A stretch of DNA of 64,000 bases from DATFVA01 sp963721075 (GTDB taxonomy: Bacteria; Bacteroidota; Ignavibacteria; Ignavibacteriales; Ignavibacteriaceae): contig CAVRHV010000017.1 of NCBI GenBank assembly GCA_963721075.1, forward strand, positions 101,629 through 165,628, given 5' to 3'. Under the pieces are notes generated by a model. It was not told the origin of the DNA and did no database searches. It saw nothing but the letters and a program-made list of their open reading frames with translations. A program made the translations under genes and the position numbers. Below are positions 1 to 10,430 of this stretch, piece by piece (position 1 is the stretch's first letter; every line of letters begins with the position of its first letter).

Positions 1-313
1 CCAGAAGCAAATCAACCATAGAGTGAGCTTCTTTAAAGTTGAGATTGGAATTATAGACGAAACTTCCATAGGAAGCGCCTGGATGCGAAGCAAGCACCTT
101 CTTCCCTTCTCTTTCCACCACTGCGGCTGTATAAAGGGCAAGTACCTTATTATCTTTTTTAACTACAAATGAAGCATCATTAAATCTGTCTTTGGGATGG
201 TAAGCAAGGAACTCACGCTTATGAAATAACGTCCCGTTATCTGAATTCTCGACAAAATCATCCCATTCCTGATCAGAGAGCTCTGATTTCTTAAATGTTT
301 TATATTCAATCAT
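1..313 (-). CDS. FemAB/GNAT-like N-acyltransferase, N-terminal part (runs off the left edge)
   Basis: An open frame starts with ATG at 311-313 on the minus strand and runs unbroken to the first base of the window, giving about 104 residues. The N-terminus (M-I-E-Y-K-T-F...) and a segment like F-H-K-R-E-F-L-A-Y-H-P followed by a basic strand and K-V-L-A-L-Y-T-A-A-V resemble the first half of FemAB-related or GNAT-type acyltransferases that act on cell-wall or lipid intermediates. The catalytic half is outside the window, so substrate cannot be inferred. It is divergent from the GH92 gene to its right, with about 150 bases between them. Family assignment rests on overall pattern only. Confidence 0.55.
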   Translation of the reverse strand, partial: MIEYKTFKKSELSDQEWDDFVENSDNGTLFHKREFLAYHPKDRFNDASFVVKKDNKVLALYTAAVVEREGKKVLASHPGASYGSFVYNSNLNFKEAHSMVDLLL

Positions 314-465
314 ATTACCGGATTCTTAATGAACATTACTAGAATTTGATCTGAAAAATACGATTTCTGTATTTAATATCGAAACTGAATGGAATAGCGG
401 ATTGGCAGTTCATCAATTCAGACATTATTCATATTTTTAGCCATTAGATTATTACGGAGTACAAA

Positions 466-2793
466 TTGAAAACTGCAGCTTTACTCGCTTTGTTAATCGG
501 CCTTTCTATTAATTTATCAGCTCAGGAAAATCTCGTCGATTTTGTTAATCCTTTTATCGGGACGGATGATATGGGACATACATTTCCGGGAGCTGCTGTT
601 CCCTTCGGAATGGTGCAGCTTAGTCCCGAAACTGATACGGTCATGTACAGCAACGGCGGCGGCTACAATAAAGATGTTTACAGGTATTGCGCAGGGTACC
701 AGTACTCCGATAGCACCATAGTCGGTTTTTCGCATACACACTTTAACGGAACAGGACATTCTGACCTTGGTGATTTTTTGATTATTCCGACCACCGGCAA
801 GCTGCAGTTGAATCCCGGGACAAGAGATAACCCTGATGGAGGCTACAGGTCCCGGTTTTCTCATGAACACGAAAGCGCTTCTCCCGGTTACTACTCAGTT
901 AAACTTGATGATTACAATATTAATGCTGAGCTTACCGCGTCAACGCATACCGGCTTTCACAAATACACATTCCCGAAATCTGATGATGCACATATAATTC
1001 TTGATTTAACTTCCGGCATCTATAACTATGAAGGAAAAAATGTTTGGTCGTTCATCAGGGTAGAAAACGATACACTGGTTACAGGCTACAGACAGACGAA
1101 CGGGTGGGCCAGGACCAGGTATCTCTACTTTGCAATGGTTCTCTCAAAACCAATATCTTCATACGGCTTAACGGACAATGAGAAGCTTGTGTATAAAGGG
1201 TTCTGGAGAAAATTTGACCAGGATGATAACTTCCCTGAAAGAGCAGGACATAAAATTAAGGCGCACTTTGATTTCAATACTGAGGAAGGAGAAGTGATTA
1301 AGATTAAGCTGGCAATATCTGCTGTCAGTACAGCAAACGCTGTGGAAAATCTGCAAGTGGAAATTCCCGGTTGGGATTTTGAGAAAGTGAAGGCGACTGC
1401 CGGAGAGAACTGGAACAGAGAATTATCGAAGCTCTTGATAGAAGCAGATAAGGCTACCAAGGTTAATTTTTATACTTCTATGTATCACAGTTTCCTTTCC
1501 CCTGTAATATATTCTGATGTTAACGACGAATACCGTGGACTCGATCAGAATATTCACAAAGCAGAAGGATTCACCGATTATACGATTTTCTCATTGTGGG
1601 ATACATACCGTGCTCTCCATCCTTTGTTTACTATAATCCAGCAGCAGCGTACCAATGACATTATAAATTCTATGCTCACACATTATGAACAGAGTGTACA
1701 TAAGATGCTGCCTGTCTGGTCGCATTACTCTAATGAAAACTGGTGTATGATCGGTTATCACGCTGTTTCAGTTATCGCTGATGCTTATTTAAAAGGAATA
1801 AGAAAATATAATGCTGCTGAAGCATTTAATGCAGTAATATCGACCTCAAACTATGAACCATACGATGGTATAGGTTACTATAAAAAGTATAGTTATGTGC
1901 CTGAGGATCTTAACACTAATTCTGCATCCAAAACTCTTGAATATGCTTATGACGACTGGACGATTTATAAGTTTGCCGAAGCTCTGGGAAAAAGTAAAGA
2001 AGCTGATGAGTATTTCAAAAGAGCTGATTCCTTTAGAAATATATTCGATGAACAGACAGGATTTATGCGGGCTAAAAATTCTGATGGGAAGTTTAAGACA
2101 CCATTTGATGCATTAAGCACTTCGGGACAGGGATACATCGAAGGAAATGCGTGGAATTATTCGTTGTACATACCTCAGGACATTAAAGGATTTATTAAGC
2201 TGATCGGCGGAAATCAGAAATTGGTTTCCTGGTTAGATTCCTTATTTACGATGGAAGTTTCGGACGAAAGCATTGCGGAGAGTGAGGATATCACTAAAAC
2301 AGGAATGATAGGTAATTATGTTCATGGGAATGAACCGAGTCATCACGTACCTTATATGTATGTATACGCGGGTGAATCCTGGAAGACACAGGAAAGAGTT
2401 CACCAGATAATGAATACGATGTATAAACCGGAGCCTCACGGTTTGTGTGGAAACGATGATTGCGGACAAATGTCGGCCTGGTATATTTTCAGTGCTCTGG
2501 GATTTTACCCTGTTACTCCGGGTAGTAATGAATATGTTATCGGCAGTCCCTCGGTGGAGGAGGCTCTTATCAACCTGGAAAATGGCAAAACGTTCAGAAT
2601 AATTTCAGAGAATCTGTCAGATAAGAATATCTATATTAACAGAGTAGTACTTAATGGTAAAGAGATGAACCGTGCTTATATTTCACATAATGAAATTATG
2701 AATGGGGGTGAGCTTAAGTTTATTATGTCGGACAAGCCCAATAAAAACCGGGCAAAGAATAATGATTCCCTTCCCTACTCAATGAGCGAGTAG
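466..2793 (+). CDS. GH92 family alpha-mannosidase, secreted
   Basis: The 775-residue product has a short signal peptide (about 20 residues, ending L-S-A-Q) followed directly by the GH92 start D-F-V-N-P-F-I-G-T-D. GH92 enzymes are calcium-dependent exo-acting alpha-mannosidases of the cell envelope or periplasm. Family landmarks seen are F-P-G-A-A-V-P-F-G-M near residue 43, G-N-E-P-S-H-H-V-P-Y near 622, and C-G-N-D-D-C-G-Q-M-S-A-W-Y-I-F-S-A-L-G-F-Y-P near 665-685, which includes the region of the catalytic acid and calcium ligands. The length is normal for the family. The start is TTG at 466, chosen because ACGGAG lies 8 bases upstream and the signal peptide begins there. The gene stands alone. 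Confidence 0.93.
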   Translation: MKTAALLALLIGLSINLSAQENLVDFVNPFIGTDDMGHTFPGAAVPFGMVQLSPETDTVMYSNGGGYNKDVYRYCAGYQYSDSTIVGFSHTHFNGTGHSDLGDFLIIPTTGKLQLNPGTRDNPDGGYRSRFSHEHESASPGYYSVKLDDYNINAELTASTHTGFHKYTFPKSDDAHIILDLTSGIYNYEGKNVWSFIRVENDTLVTGYRQTNGWARTRYLYFAMVLSKPISSYGLTDNEKLVYKGFWRKFDQDDNFPERAGHKIKAHFDFNTEEGEVIKIKLAISAVSTANAVENLQVEIPGWDFEKVKATAGENWNRELSKLLIEADKATKVNFYTSMYHSFLSPVIYSDVNDEYRGLDQNIHKAEGFTDYTIFSLWDTYRALHPLFTIIQQQRTNDIINSMLTHYEQSVHKMLPVWSHYSNENWCMIGYHAVSVIADAYLKGIRKYNAAEAFNAVISTSNYEPYDGIGYYKKYSYVPEDLNTNSASKTLEYAYDDWTIYKFAEALGKSKEADEYFKRADSFRNIFDEQTGFMRAKNSDGKFKTPFDALSTSGQGYIEGNAWNYSLYIPQDIKGFIKLIGGNQKLVSWLDSLFTMEVSDESIAESEDITKTGMIGNYVHGNEPSHHVPYMYVYAGESWKTQERVHQIMNTMYKPEPHGLCGNDDCGQMSAWYIFSALGFYPVTPGSNEYVIGSPSVEEALINLENGKTFRIISENLSDKNIYINRVVLNGKEMNRAYISHNEIMNGGELKFIMSDKPNKNRAKNNDSLPYSMSE

Positions 2794-2833
2794 CATCTAA
2801 GACCTCGGGATTTACTGAAGAATTTCGGAAAAT

Positions 2834-2865
2834 TCACCCAAATTGGGTGAGGCAGTTTATTGCCT
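2834..2865. other. Two adjacent small hairpins after the GH92 gene
   Basis: A near-perfect palindrome at 2834-2850 (TCACCCAA / TTGGGTGA around one base) is followed immediately by a second small stem at 2850-2865 (AGGCA / TGCCT). There is no T-run, so this is not a classical terminator. It could be an operator or an RNA-processing structure in the 180-base gap between the GH92 gene and the next secreted protein. Confidence 0.35.
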
Positions 2866-2973
2866 GAATCACGATGTTTTTAATAACACAGGTTTCTCAC
2901 AGAATCGTTATGAAAATGTGATACTAATTCCTTACTATTAGAAAAGTTATTCAAAATAAAGGAGTTATGTGCA

Positions 2974-4978
2974 ATGAAAAGATTTACTTTCTGCATCATT
3001 TTTCTGGTCTCCTTAACAGCGATTTTACAAGGACAGATAATCCCGGTACCAAACGATACCTTATACGACCAGACACAGACCCCATCCGGCACGCTTCGTG
3101 TCTCAGCTTATTTTACAGAGATAGGTTACCCCACACCTTATGTATGCAGAGCTGCAGATGATTTTACCTGTAATGATCAATGGACTATTACGAAGGTAAT
3201 GGTGCTCGGTGGATATTTTAATGGATCACAGTTCCCGCAATCATTCGGTGTGCATTTTTACACTGATGATAATCCTGACGGAGATTTTCCGGGAACTGAA
3301 ATATATAATGAGTATTATCACAGTTAATTATTGAATGAACCCGATACATTCTTTATAAATTTAGATATGCCTGTGGTTCTTCAGCCGGGGCACTACTGGG
3401 TTACTGTGGATGCATCTGTGGCTTCAGGTTATGCTGAATGGGGATGGAAACCAGCAACAGGTCCATATGGTTACGAAGCAGTCTGGAGGAACCCGCAGAA
3501 TGGATTCGGAACTGGATATACAACGTGGACCCCTATTACCACAGTATGGAGCGGAACATCTGAGACAGATTTTTCTTTTGCCTTGTTCGGGATAAACGGA
3601 ATTCCGGCTTCAGATCCGGATCCGGCAGATGGAGAAAATGCAGTGGATCTGGATCAGGACATTTCCTGGACGACACCATCAAATGCAGTGTCAGTTGAAC
3701 ATTTACTGGGGAACAGCTCCCGATAGTCTTAACTTGATATATTCCGGTCCGCCAATAAGTACTTTCGATCAGGGGACAATGGAATATGCAACCGATTATT
3801 ACTGGAGGGTCGATGTGAACGATGGTGATGGCACAGCAACCGGATGGACATGGCAATTTTCAACTATAGAGGATCCATCGATCGTTCTGAATGAAGATTT
3901 TGAATCATACTATTTTCCTCCGGACGGATGGGTTGTCCAGAGCACAGGTGACCCGCTGTGGAGCCAGTACTTTGGCGTCAGCGCTTACGGGCAGGGTGAC
4001 AATTCTCTGCAGGCAGAGTTCTTCCTGCATTATCCGGTAGATTCAATTGGGAATATTATTACTTATACTTTCTATCCTTTGTCTTCCGGAGATACCTTGT
4101 CTTTTGACCATGCTTATGCACCTGACTACGGCGGCCACGATGATCAGCTTGAGATTTTTTATTCAACCGATGGAGGTACAACATGGGACAGCCTGGTACT
4201 GCTGCACGGCGGTACAAACGGCGAACTTGTAACGGCCCCGCCAACAACTTCTTACTTTGTTCCGGAACCTAATCAATGGGGCAATATGAAGTTCGCAGTT
4301 CCGGAAGGAACTAACAAGTTTCTGTTCAAAGCCATTGACGGTCATGGAAATAACTTATATCTGGATAATATAAAAATCATATACTCTGAAGTACCTGTAG
4401 AACTTGTTTCTTTTACAGCTGCTGCTTCGGCCGGAGATGTAACGCTTAACTGGACGACTGCAACAGAAACGAATAATTCAGGATTTGAGATCCAGAGGAA
4501 ATCGGTAGCGAACAGTAATCAATCCGAATGGGTAAAAGTCGGATTCGTAAAAGGTCAGGGAACAACTACCGAAAAAAACACCTACGTTTATAAAGATCAA
4601 AACCTGGAAACAGGCAGTTACAGCTATAGACTGAAACAAATAGATCTTGACGGCAGCTATCATTATTCCAAAATTGTAGAAACTGATGTAACGAGACCTG
4701 CAGAATTTTCACTTCAGCAGAATTATCCTAACCCGTTCAATCCATCAACGCAGATTAAATTCAGTCTTTCAACTGATTCAAAAGTCACTTTATCCGTTTT
4801 TAATATACTAGGTCAGAAAGTAAAGACATTGATTAACGGAAATCTCGCATCAGGAGAACATAAGATAACTTTTGATGCATCAGATCTGAACAGTGGAGTC
4901 TATTTCTACAGGATTGAAGCTGCGGGCAGCAATGGAGAAAAGTTCAGCGAAGTAAAAAAGATGATTCTCACTAAATAA
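2974..4978 (+). pseudogene. Secreted protein with type IX sorting domain, interrupted by a stop and a frameshift
   Basis: Three pieces read as one protein of about 667 residues. The first (from ATG 2974) has a signal peptide ending near L-Q-G-Q and a beta-rich domain. An in-frame TAA at 3325-3327 interrupts it, and the same frame continues to about 3700. A shift then moves to the frame that carries a fibronectin-like segment (W-G-T-A-P-D-S-L... Y-Y-W-R-V-D-V), a jelly-roll-like region, and the C-terminal Por secretion signal (Q-Q-N-Y-P-N-P-F-N-P, then V-F-N-I-L-G-Q-K-V near the end). Such proteins are exported through the type IX system and attached to or released from the surface. No catalytic motif was seen. 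The interruptions may be sequence errors. Confidence 0.75.
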
Positions 4979-4994
4979 CGACCCCCACTCTCTC

Positions 4995-5028
4995 AAAAGC
5001 CGGTGGAACTTCTTCGCCGGCTTTTTTA
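4995..5028 (+). terminator. Rho-independent terminator
   Basis: A GC-rich stem (AAAAGCCGG paired with CCGGCTTTTTT) with an 11-base loop and a T-run follows the stop of the Por-sorted protein by about 16 bases. Its A-run on the left means it could also serve the convergent minus-strand gene that ends at 5072. Confidence 0.85.
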
Positions 5029-5071
5029 TTGTGGTTTGTGAGATGCTGAAATAAATTCAGCATGACAATAG

Positions 5072-5968
5072 TTAAAAGCTGAACTGTAAGGAAAAAATTG
5101 ATGAGTTACCGAGGCCGTATGAGAACGGAATGAAGGCATAGTCAAATCTCAGACTGCCCCACATCAGTCCTATACCACCTGTAAATCCGCGGGATTCCCA
5201 GCCGGTCTGGTATCCTGCACGAAGAGCAATTGTATTATCGTAAACACCCTCTGCTCCGAGGTTAAAATGAATATTGTCTGCTGCAAGGTATTTCTGAAAT
5301 TCGGCTGCTGTAGTTACACCGATTTTTGAGTCAGAAAAATCGAAGTGATATGCGGGACCAACGCGAACTTCTGAAGGCAGCTTCGTGGCTTCATTTCTCA
5401 GGTTGCTCATTGAACCCAGATTCTTAATAACGGCAGATGCGGTAAGTCCTTCAACAGATGTTCTGTAATTCAGACCGAAATCAAATCCCCACCCTGCGGC
5501 CTCATCTGAAAATATTCCTTCATAAAGATATTTAACAGAAAATCCGAAATCCATATTCTCAACAATGCCGAACCCGGTAGATAAACTTCCAAAGAAATAA
5601 TTTGCGTTAAATTTTGTATCTGCCGCTCCCGGTTTGGTACGAACTTCGATATCGCTGACCGTTGTTACGTTAAATCCTAAGGCTAAAGGCAGACCCCACA
5701 ATTCGGATGAAATACCAAAAACTTCACTCCTTACATCCTGGATCCATTCATTATGCATAAACATAACTTCGGTATTATTTTTTCCGGCAAGCCGTGAGGG
5801 ATTATAGAAAAGTGCACTAACATCATTAGCCGATACAGCGCCTGCATCTCCCATTGCGATATTCTTTGCTCCAAATCCGAATTTAAGGAATGACAGTCCT
5901 GTATTGCCCGCCGACTGTGAAAAAGTATAGGTTGAAAAAACTAAAAGAATAAGTACTATTTTTTTCAT
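5072..5968 (-). CDS. PorV/PorQ-like outer-membrane beta-barrel protein
   Basis: This 298-residue protein has a signal peptide (M-K-K-I-V-L-I-L-L-V-F-S...F-S-Q-S-A) followed by F-L-K-F-G-F-G-A-K-N-I-A-M-G-D-A-G-A-V-S-A-N-D-V-style sequence split across the N-terminus, typical of the PorV/PorQ (UPF0164) family. PorV is the outer-membrane shuttle of the type IX secretion system, which fits the Por-sorted proteins nearby. Alternating hydrophobic residues and a C-terminal aromatic (F-S-L-Q-F-S-F) support a beta-barrel. It lies 23 bases downstream of a second family member, so the two are co-transcribed. Whether this is PorV itself or a paralogue cannot be settled by eye. Confidence 0.8.
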   Translation of the reverse strand: MKKIVLILLVFSTYTFSQSAGNTGLSFLKFGFGAKNIAMGDAGAVSANDVSALFYNPSRLAGKNNTEVMFMHNEWIQDVRSEVFGISSELWGLPLALGFNVTTVSDIEVRTKPGAADTKFNANYFFGSLSTGFGIVENMDFGFSVKYLYEGIFSDEAAGWGFDFGLNYRTSVEGLTASAVIKNLGSMSNLRNEATKLPSEVRVGPAYHFDFSDSKIGVTTAAEFQKYLAADNIHFNLGAEGVYDNTIALRAGYQTGWESRGFTGGIGLMWGSLRFDYAFIPFSYGLGNSSIFSLQFSF

Positions 5969-5991
5969 ATTTCAATACTACTAAAGTAAAA

Positions 5992-6972
5992 CTAAAAGAT
6001 TACGTTGATACCGACTACATGCCTGTCCTGGGGCGAATACTGCTCAACCATAAATGCATAATCCACTCCTACCGTAAAACCATCTATTTGTCTTGAATAA
6101 GAAAAACCGGCTGCTGGTTTTGGCAGAAAATCAGAATTACTGAGATTAAACTGATCTATACCGGCACGCAGATATAGTCCTTCATAAATATTGTATTCAG
6201 CACCCGCTCTTAAAATATTGGTTTCACCATTGCTGCTTTCAAATTCAAGTGCTCCCAGTATCCCTAATTCTTTATTTGAATAACTCACTCCTATTTTCTT
6301 AAGCACAGGGAACTTATTCGTAGAGATCCCTCCGCCGTCGGTACCGTAAAGAGGACCTGTATCCCATTTATAGGCGCTGTTAAGATCAGAGATACCCAGC
6401 GAGATATTCCACTGATCATCTACCTTATAAAGTGCGCCTATATCAACGCCTACACCGCTTGAAGTTATTGACTCATAGAGCTTGTAATAATAAAATTTTG
6501 CTTCTATACCGATTGCAAGATGTTCAGAAAATCTTTTTCCCAGCCCCACGAAGAACTGGTTCTCAGATGTTGAGAGGTCGCCTGTCTGCAGTCCCTGGTT
6601 ATCCCGTCCGTCAATCTTGCTTACCCCGCTGTTTATTATACCGGCACTGATACCTGCCGCTCTGTTTTTCTTGCCGCCGAGATCGAACCTTCTGGTAAAG
6701 GATAAAAAGTTAAGCGATCTGTCAAGCGAGAGAAATGTATAAGATGTCTGGAAAGAATTTCCTTCCTGGAAAACGCTTATAGCCGGGTTGTAATAGGAAA
6801 CAAGATTGCCTTCCGTTACGGCCGACATTGCGTTGCCCATGCCAATACCCCGTGCCCCGAAGCCCATCCTGGAGAAAGCTCCCGGCATAGAGGATATACT
6901 GCTGAATTGAGGCTGAGCTAAAAGTAAAGCATTAAAAGAAAGTAAAATCAGTATTAGAAAATATTTTTTCAA
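5992..6972 (-). CDS. PorV/PorQ-family outer-membrane protein (second copy)
   Basis: A 326-residue protein with a signal peptide (L-L-A-Q near residue 20) and the family start region S-R-M-G-F-G-A-R-G-I-G-M-G-N-A near residues 34-48, followed by the S-Y-Y-N-P-A motif. The rest alternates hydrophobic and polar residues and ends in an aromatic strand. Family members are FadL/PorV-like barrels. It is the upstream partner of the 5072-5968 gene and the downstream neighbour of the secreted propeller gene ending at 7007, so the run 9379-5072 probably forms one envelope operon. Confidence 0.75.
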   Translation of the reverse strand: MKKYFLILILLSFNALLLAQPQFSSISSMPGAFSRMGFGARGIGMGNAMSAVTEGNLVSYYNPAISVFQEGNSFQTSYTFLSLDRSLNFLSFTRRFDLGGKKNRAAGISAGIINSGVSKIDGRDNQGLQTGDLSTSENQFFVGLGKRFSEHLAIGIEAKFYYYKLYESITSSGVGVDIGALYKVDDQWNISLGISDLNSAYKWDTGPLYGTDGGGISTNKFPVLKKIGVSYSNKELGILGALEFESSNGETNILRAGAEYNIYEGLYLRAGIDQFNLSNSDFLPKPAAGFSYSRQIDGFTVGVDYAFMVEQYSPQDRHVVGINVIF

Positions 6973-7006
6973 CAGAACCTCTGTTTAATTCAATTTATGT
7001 TCAGGA

Positions 7007-8587
7007 CTATTGTAAGACCAGGATTTTTCCGTATAACGGATCATTCGAGCCTACTTCAATCCTGTAAAAATAAACGCCGTTCGGAACAACGCTGCCGTTA
7101 TCATCAGTACCATCCCAGTAATCGTAAGGCGAATCAGTAGAAGCTATATTGCGCGGTGCACTTTGTATAACTGTCTTCAGATAATTCATTCCGAAATCAA
7201 ATATCCTTATTGTTACATTTTCCTGTTTCCCGCCTGTATCGTACTTAAAAGTAATTTTGGTGTCTATTCTGGGTGAAAAAGGATTAGGGAATGCATATAC
7301 CTCTTTAGATTCTGGGGCTGCTATATATACTTTCCATTGGCCTGACCACATAGTTCCGGTTTCTGTCAATCTTGCAAGTCCCTGGTCGGAGCCGATCCAT
7401 ACAGTATTTCCTGAAGCCGCAGCAGAATAGAAAGCTGTCGTATTAAGTATACCACCGGTCTGAGAATCTTTGATTGTTCCCGGCAGTATCCAGGTTGATC
7501 CCATATTGCTTGAACGGAAAACACCGTTATCCGTAGCAGCCATCGGCTGATCACCTTTAAATCCAAAGTTATGGGCCTGCTCGTGAGGCAGCACGACGTT
7601 CCAGTTATCTCCGCCGTCAGATGAATAGCTGACACCGTACGATTCAGTATAACCTTCAGCCTTCCAGGTAGCACCCCATATTTTATTATCAGCATCATTG
7701 TATCCCAGTGCAACAACAAAATTTCCGCTGATGCCGTTTTCCTGGTTAAGATGATTAAACTTTGTCCATCTCAGTAATGAATCAGGATCATTAGCGTTTG
7801 TTGTTACATTGATGCCATTAGCTGTTCCAACATAAAGAGTGGAATCATTCGCGGCGGCCAGACAAAATAAACGATGATTAAGCCAGCCGGTTCCGAAGTT
7901 GCCTGATGAAGGTGATAACGCATACCTGATGGTATCAGAAGGACTTATAGAATTAAGACTGTCAGATGGTAAGAGAATCCGCTGCCAGGTTTGCCCCATA
8001 TCGGTGCTTCTTCTCAACCCTCCGGCAAAAGAAGCTATCCATACTGCATCGGGTGTAAAAGCAATATCATAGGTAATATTCTGGATTGCTACTGTAACAG
8101 GCAAGGCTCGCACTTTAGGAAGCTGTACACCGTTGTTTATGCCGTATACTATTGTTGAATCACCGGCATCATCGAGAGGCTGAGGTACAGAATTCCATGT
8201 TGCTCCATGATCTGTTGTGTAGTGAAGACCCGAACCTTCAGGTAAGGTTGAACCATTTACATCTTTTGAATGAGCGGTAGAAGCCCAGATAACATCGTGA
8301 TATTTATCGTATGCGATTGCAGGCACGCTTTCAGAGCCGAATGCTTCGTTGCCGTAAAAATTCGTCCAGCTTTCGCCGTTATCAGTGGAAAGACTGACGC
8401 CTCTGCTGGTGCCGAGCCATACAGTATCACCCATAGCGATAATATCACTTACGCTGTTGCTTAGCGGTGTTCTTGTCTCAACAATCTTTCCCAATCCTTT
8501 ATCGTTCATAAGGTTATAAGAATCGGGTATCTGTGAATACAGAAGAACCGGAAATAATGTTATCAGTAAAAGTGATAGTCTGTTCAT
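7007..8587 (-). CDS. Secreted beta-propeller protein with FlgD-like C-terminal domain
   Basis: The 526-residue product begins with a signal peptide (L-L-L-I-T-L-F-P-V-L-L-Y-S-Q). Several copies of an Asp-box/BNR-like pattern follow (S-T-D-N-G-E-S-W, T-T-D-H-G-A-T-W-N-S, S-T-D-M-G-Q-T-W, S-S-N-M-G-S-T-W), consistent with a sialidase- or photosystem-assembly-like beta-propeller. The last 90 residues carry the FlgD Ig-like/type IX sorting signature (A-F-P-N-P-F-S-P-R, then W-D-G-T-D-D-N-G and P-N-G-V-Y-F-Y-R-I). The start ATG overlaps the stop of the upstream lipoprotein (ATGA), so they are translationally coupled. The function is probably structural or binding; no enzyme motif was seen. Confidence 0.8.
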   Translation of the reverse strand: MNRLSLLLITLFPVLLYSQIPDSYNLMNDKGLGKIVETRTPLSNSVSDIIAMGDTVWLGTSRGVSLSTDNGESWTNFYGNEAFGSESVPAIAYDKYHDVIWASTAHSKDVNGSTLPEGSGLHYTTDHGATWNSVPQPLDDAGDSTIVYGINNGVQLPKVRALPVTVAIQNITYDIAFTPDAVWIASFAGGLRRSTDMGQTWQRILLPSDSLNSISPSDTIRYALSPSSGNFGTGWLNHRLFCLAAANDSTLYVGTANGINVTTNANDPDSLLRWTKFNHLNQENGISGNFVVALGYNDADNKIWGATWKAEGYTESYGVSYSSDGGDNWNVVLPHEQAHNFGFKGDQPMAATDNGVFRSSNMGSTWILPGTIKDSQTGGILNTTAFYSAAASGNTVWIGSDQGLARLTETGTMWSGQWKVYIAAPESKEVYAFPNPFSPRIDTKITFKYDTGGKQENVTIRIFDFGMNYLKTVIQSAPRNIASTDSPYDYWDGTDDNGSVVPNGVYFYRIEVGSNDPLYGKILVLQ

Positions 8588-9379
8588 TGAGTAACTTTAA
8601 GATTCTTGATTATTTTATTACTTAGAAGGTTGGAGTAATCAATTGCCTGAAATTCAAAACGCCAGTATCCGGTTTGAGCGGTTGGACTAAATGAATTTCT
8701 ATACGAGTAAATACCGTCTCCCGCAGTAGAGTCCCCCCAGACAGCCAGGTCACCATCATCATGCATTTGAAAGGTACCGGCAAGAGTACTATCGGGTCTG
8801 TATAATGTAAAAGATACATTTTCAATATCATCAAGTCCGTTAGAATCAGAAGCAGTAACATTGAATATAAATATCTGGCCGATTGCTACAGAGTCAGCGA
8901 GATTCAAATCAGACAGTACAGGTGCAAACTGATCTTTGCCGTTATCAAACACATAATTCTGAGCAGAGATATAATTTATAGTGCCGTATATATCTTCAAC
9001 ATAATATTGTACAATGATATACACCATTTATATAACTGTTGCTCATTGTAAATTTATTGGAAAAGGTATTATCACCTGCTGAAGAATCTCCATGTGCTGA
9101 AATGTCTCCGTCATTAAAAAGTTGAAAACCTAAAGGGTTAAGCGGTGTACCGTCAGGTTTTAGAATATTAAAATATGCCGATTGTACTTGTTCGGTCGAA
9201 TTAAAAGTAATGGCGAAAGTCAGCACAGAATCAGAGGTGAGATAATCAATTGAGTCGATAGCAGCAATATTTGTAACCTGAATTGTACTGGTCTGTTTCG
9301 GATTTATTACCGAATCGTAGGTTTTTTCGCATCCCCAGAATAAGATGGGAAGCAATAATAAAAGAGCGAATTTTTTCAT
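8584..9379 (-). CDS. Lipoprotein with Ig-like repeats (frameshifted near 9020)
   Basis: The N-terminal frame starts at 9379 with a lipoprotein signal peptide (L-L-P-I-L-F-W-G-C, lipidated Cys at about residue 17). The frame then shifts around 9010-9030, where N-G-V-Y passes into I-V-Q-Y-Y-V-E-D. Both halves contain the same kind of segment, with A-H-G-D-S-S-A-G-D-N-T-F in the first and V-W-G-D-S-T-A-G-D-G-I-Y in the second, showing two tandem beta-sandwich repeats of the choice-of-anchor or Ig type. The protein is probably attached to the outer membrane and co-expressed with the propeller protein whose start it overlaps. Confidence 0.7.
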
Positions 9380-9421
9380 AAAGTTAATATTGGTTTGAAT
9401 TTAGCGTCTCTCAAGGTAAAA

Positions 9422-10430
9422 TTACATCCCCCCGCTGATCATAAATGGTGTTGGGGAAAAAGAAATTATCAAAATGAAGTAGCTAAGATAACCTAAAAAT
9501 TTTCTTTTTCCATCAAGTTCATCATAATCAGGAATTGTCGGATGCTTAAGTTTTATAACAAAATAGAGAATCAGCGCCCATATCAGCCATCCGATCCAGC
9601 CGAATACAAAATCTAGTTCGAGAAATATTTCAATGAATCCGGCAATACCCAGTACAAATAAAATAACAAAAGAAATTACGGCAATTTTGTAATGAGTTTT
9701 TCCGCCGAACATTGTATAACCTATATGTCCGCCATCCAGCTGTCCCACAGGTATCATATTCATCGCTGTAATAAACATACCGAACCAGCCGACACATAAA
9801 AACGGATAATGGTACACTTCAGACATCGGTGGAAAGAATTGCCCCGGGTGAACAAATATCAGCTTGAAGAAAGAGAAAAGAAGCGTGTTGCCGAATTCAA
9901 GCTGCAGTCCTGTTTTACCATACTCGCGGAGAAAAGAAGTCAGGATGAATCGATAGAATATATTCTTTGCCGGGCACATTGAGAAAACCGTAAAGGAGAA
10001 CAATAAGACAGGCGACAAAACCGGCGATAGGACCTGCAACTCCGATATCGAACATTGCTTTTTTAGATGGAATCGGTGATTTGGTTCTTATTACCGCACC
10101 CATTGTTCCGAAGTTCAGGAAACCCGGAATGTTCGGGAAAGGAATATAATAAGGCAGTGTAGCGTTTACTTTATGATATCTTGCGGCGAAATAATGGCCG
10201 AACTCATGGCAGGATATAATGAACATTATAGCAATTGAATAAGGAAGGCCTATCATGAGATGATGTAATTCATAAGGCCCCATAGTACCTGTTGTCCATT
10301 CGGCACCGGCTATGGTAGTAGTAATAAAGGTAATGATGAATAAGCCGATATGAAGCAGTACTGAATTTTTCTCCTGCTTTTGTCTGTACCCTGTTACATC
10401 TGTCTGATCTGTCTGGTAATATTCGGGCAT
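9422..10430 (-). CDS. Site-2-protease family (M50) intramembrane metalloprotease, frameshifted near 9925
   Basis: Two overlapping frames join into one protein of about 335 residues with six or more hydrophobic segments. The zinc motif H-E-F-G-H is at residues 75-79 of the N-terminal part, and the second metal-ligand motif N-M-I-P-V-G-Q-L-D-G-G-H is in the C-terminal part, as in M50 proteases of the EGY/YwhC-like type. Such enzymes cleave membrane-anchored substrates within the bilayer. The join is where S-I-H-P-D-F-F-S meets R-E-Y-G-K-T-G. The start overlaps the stop of the DUF1207 gene upstream by one base. The break is in a conserved gene, so a sequence error is likely. Confidence 0.85.
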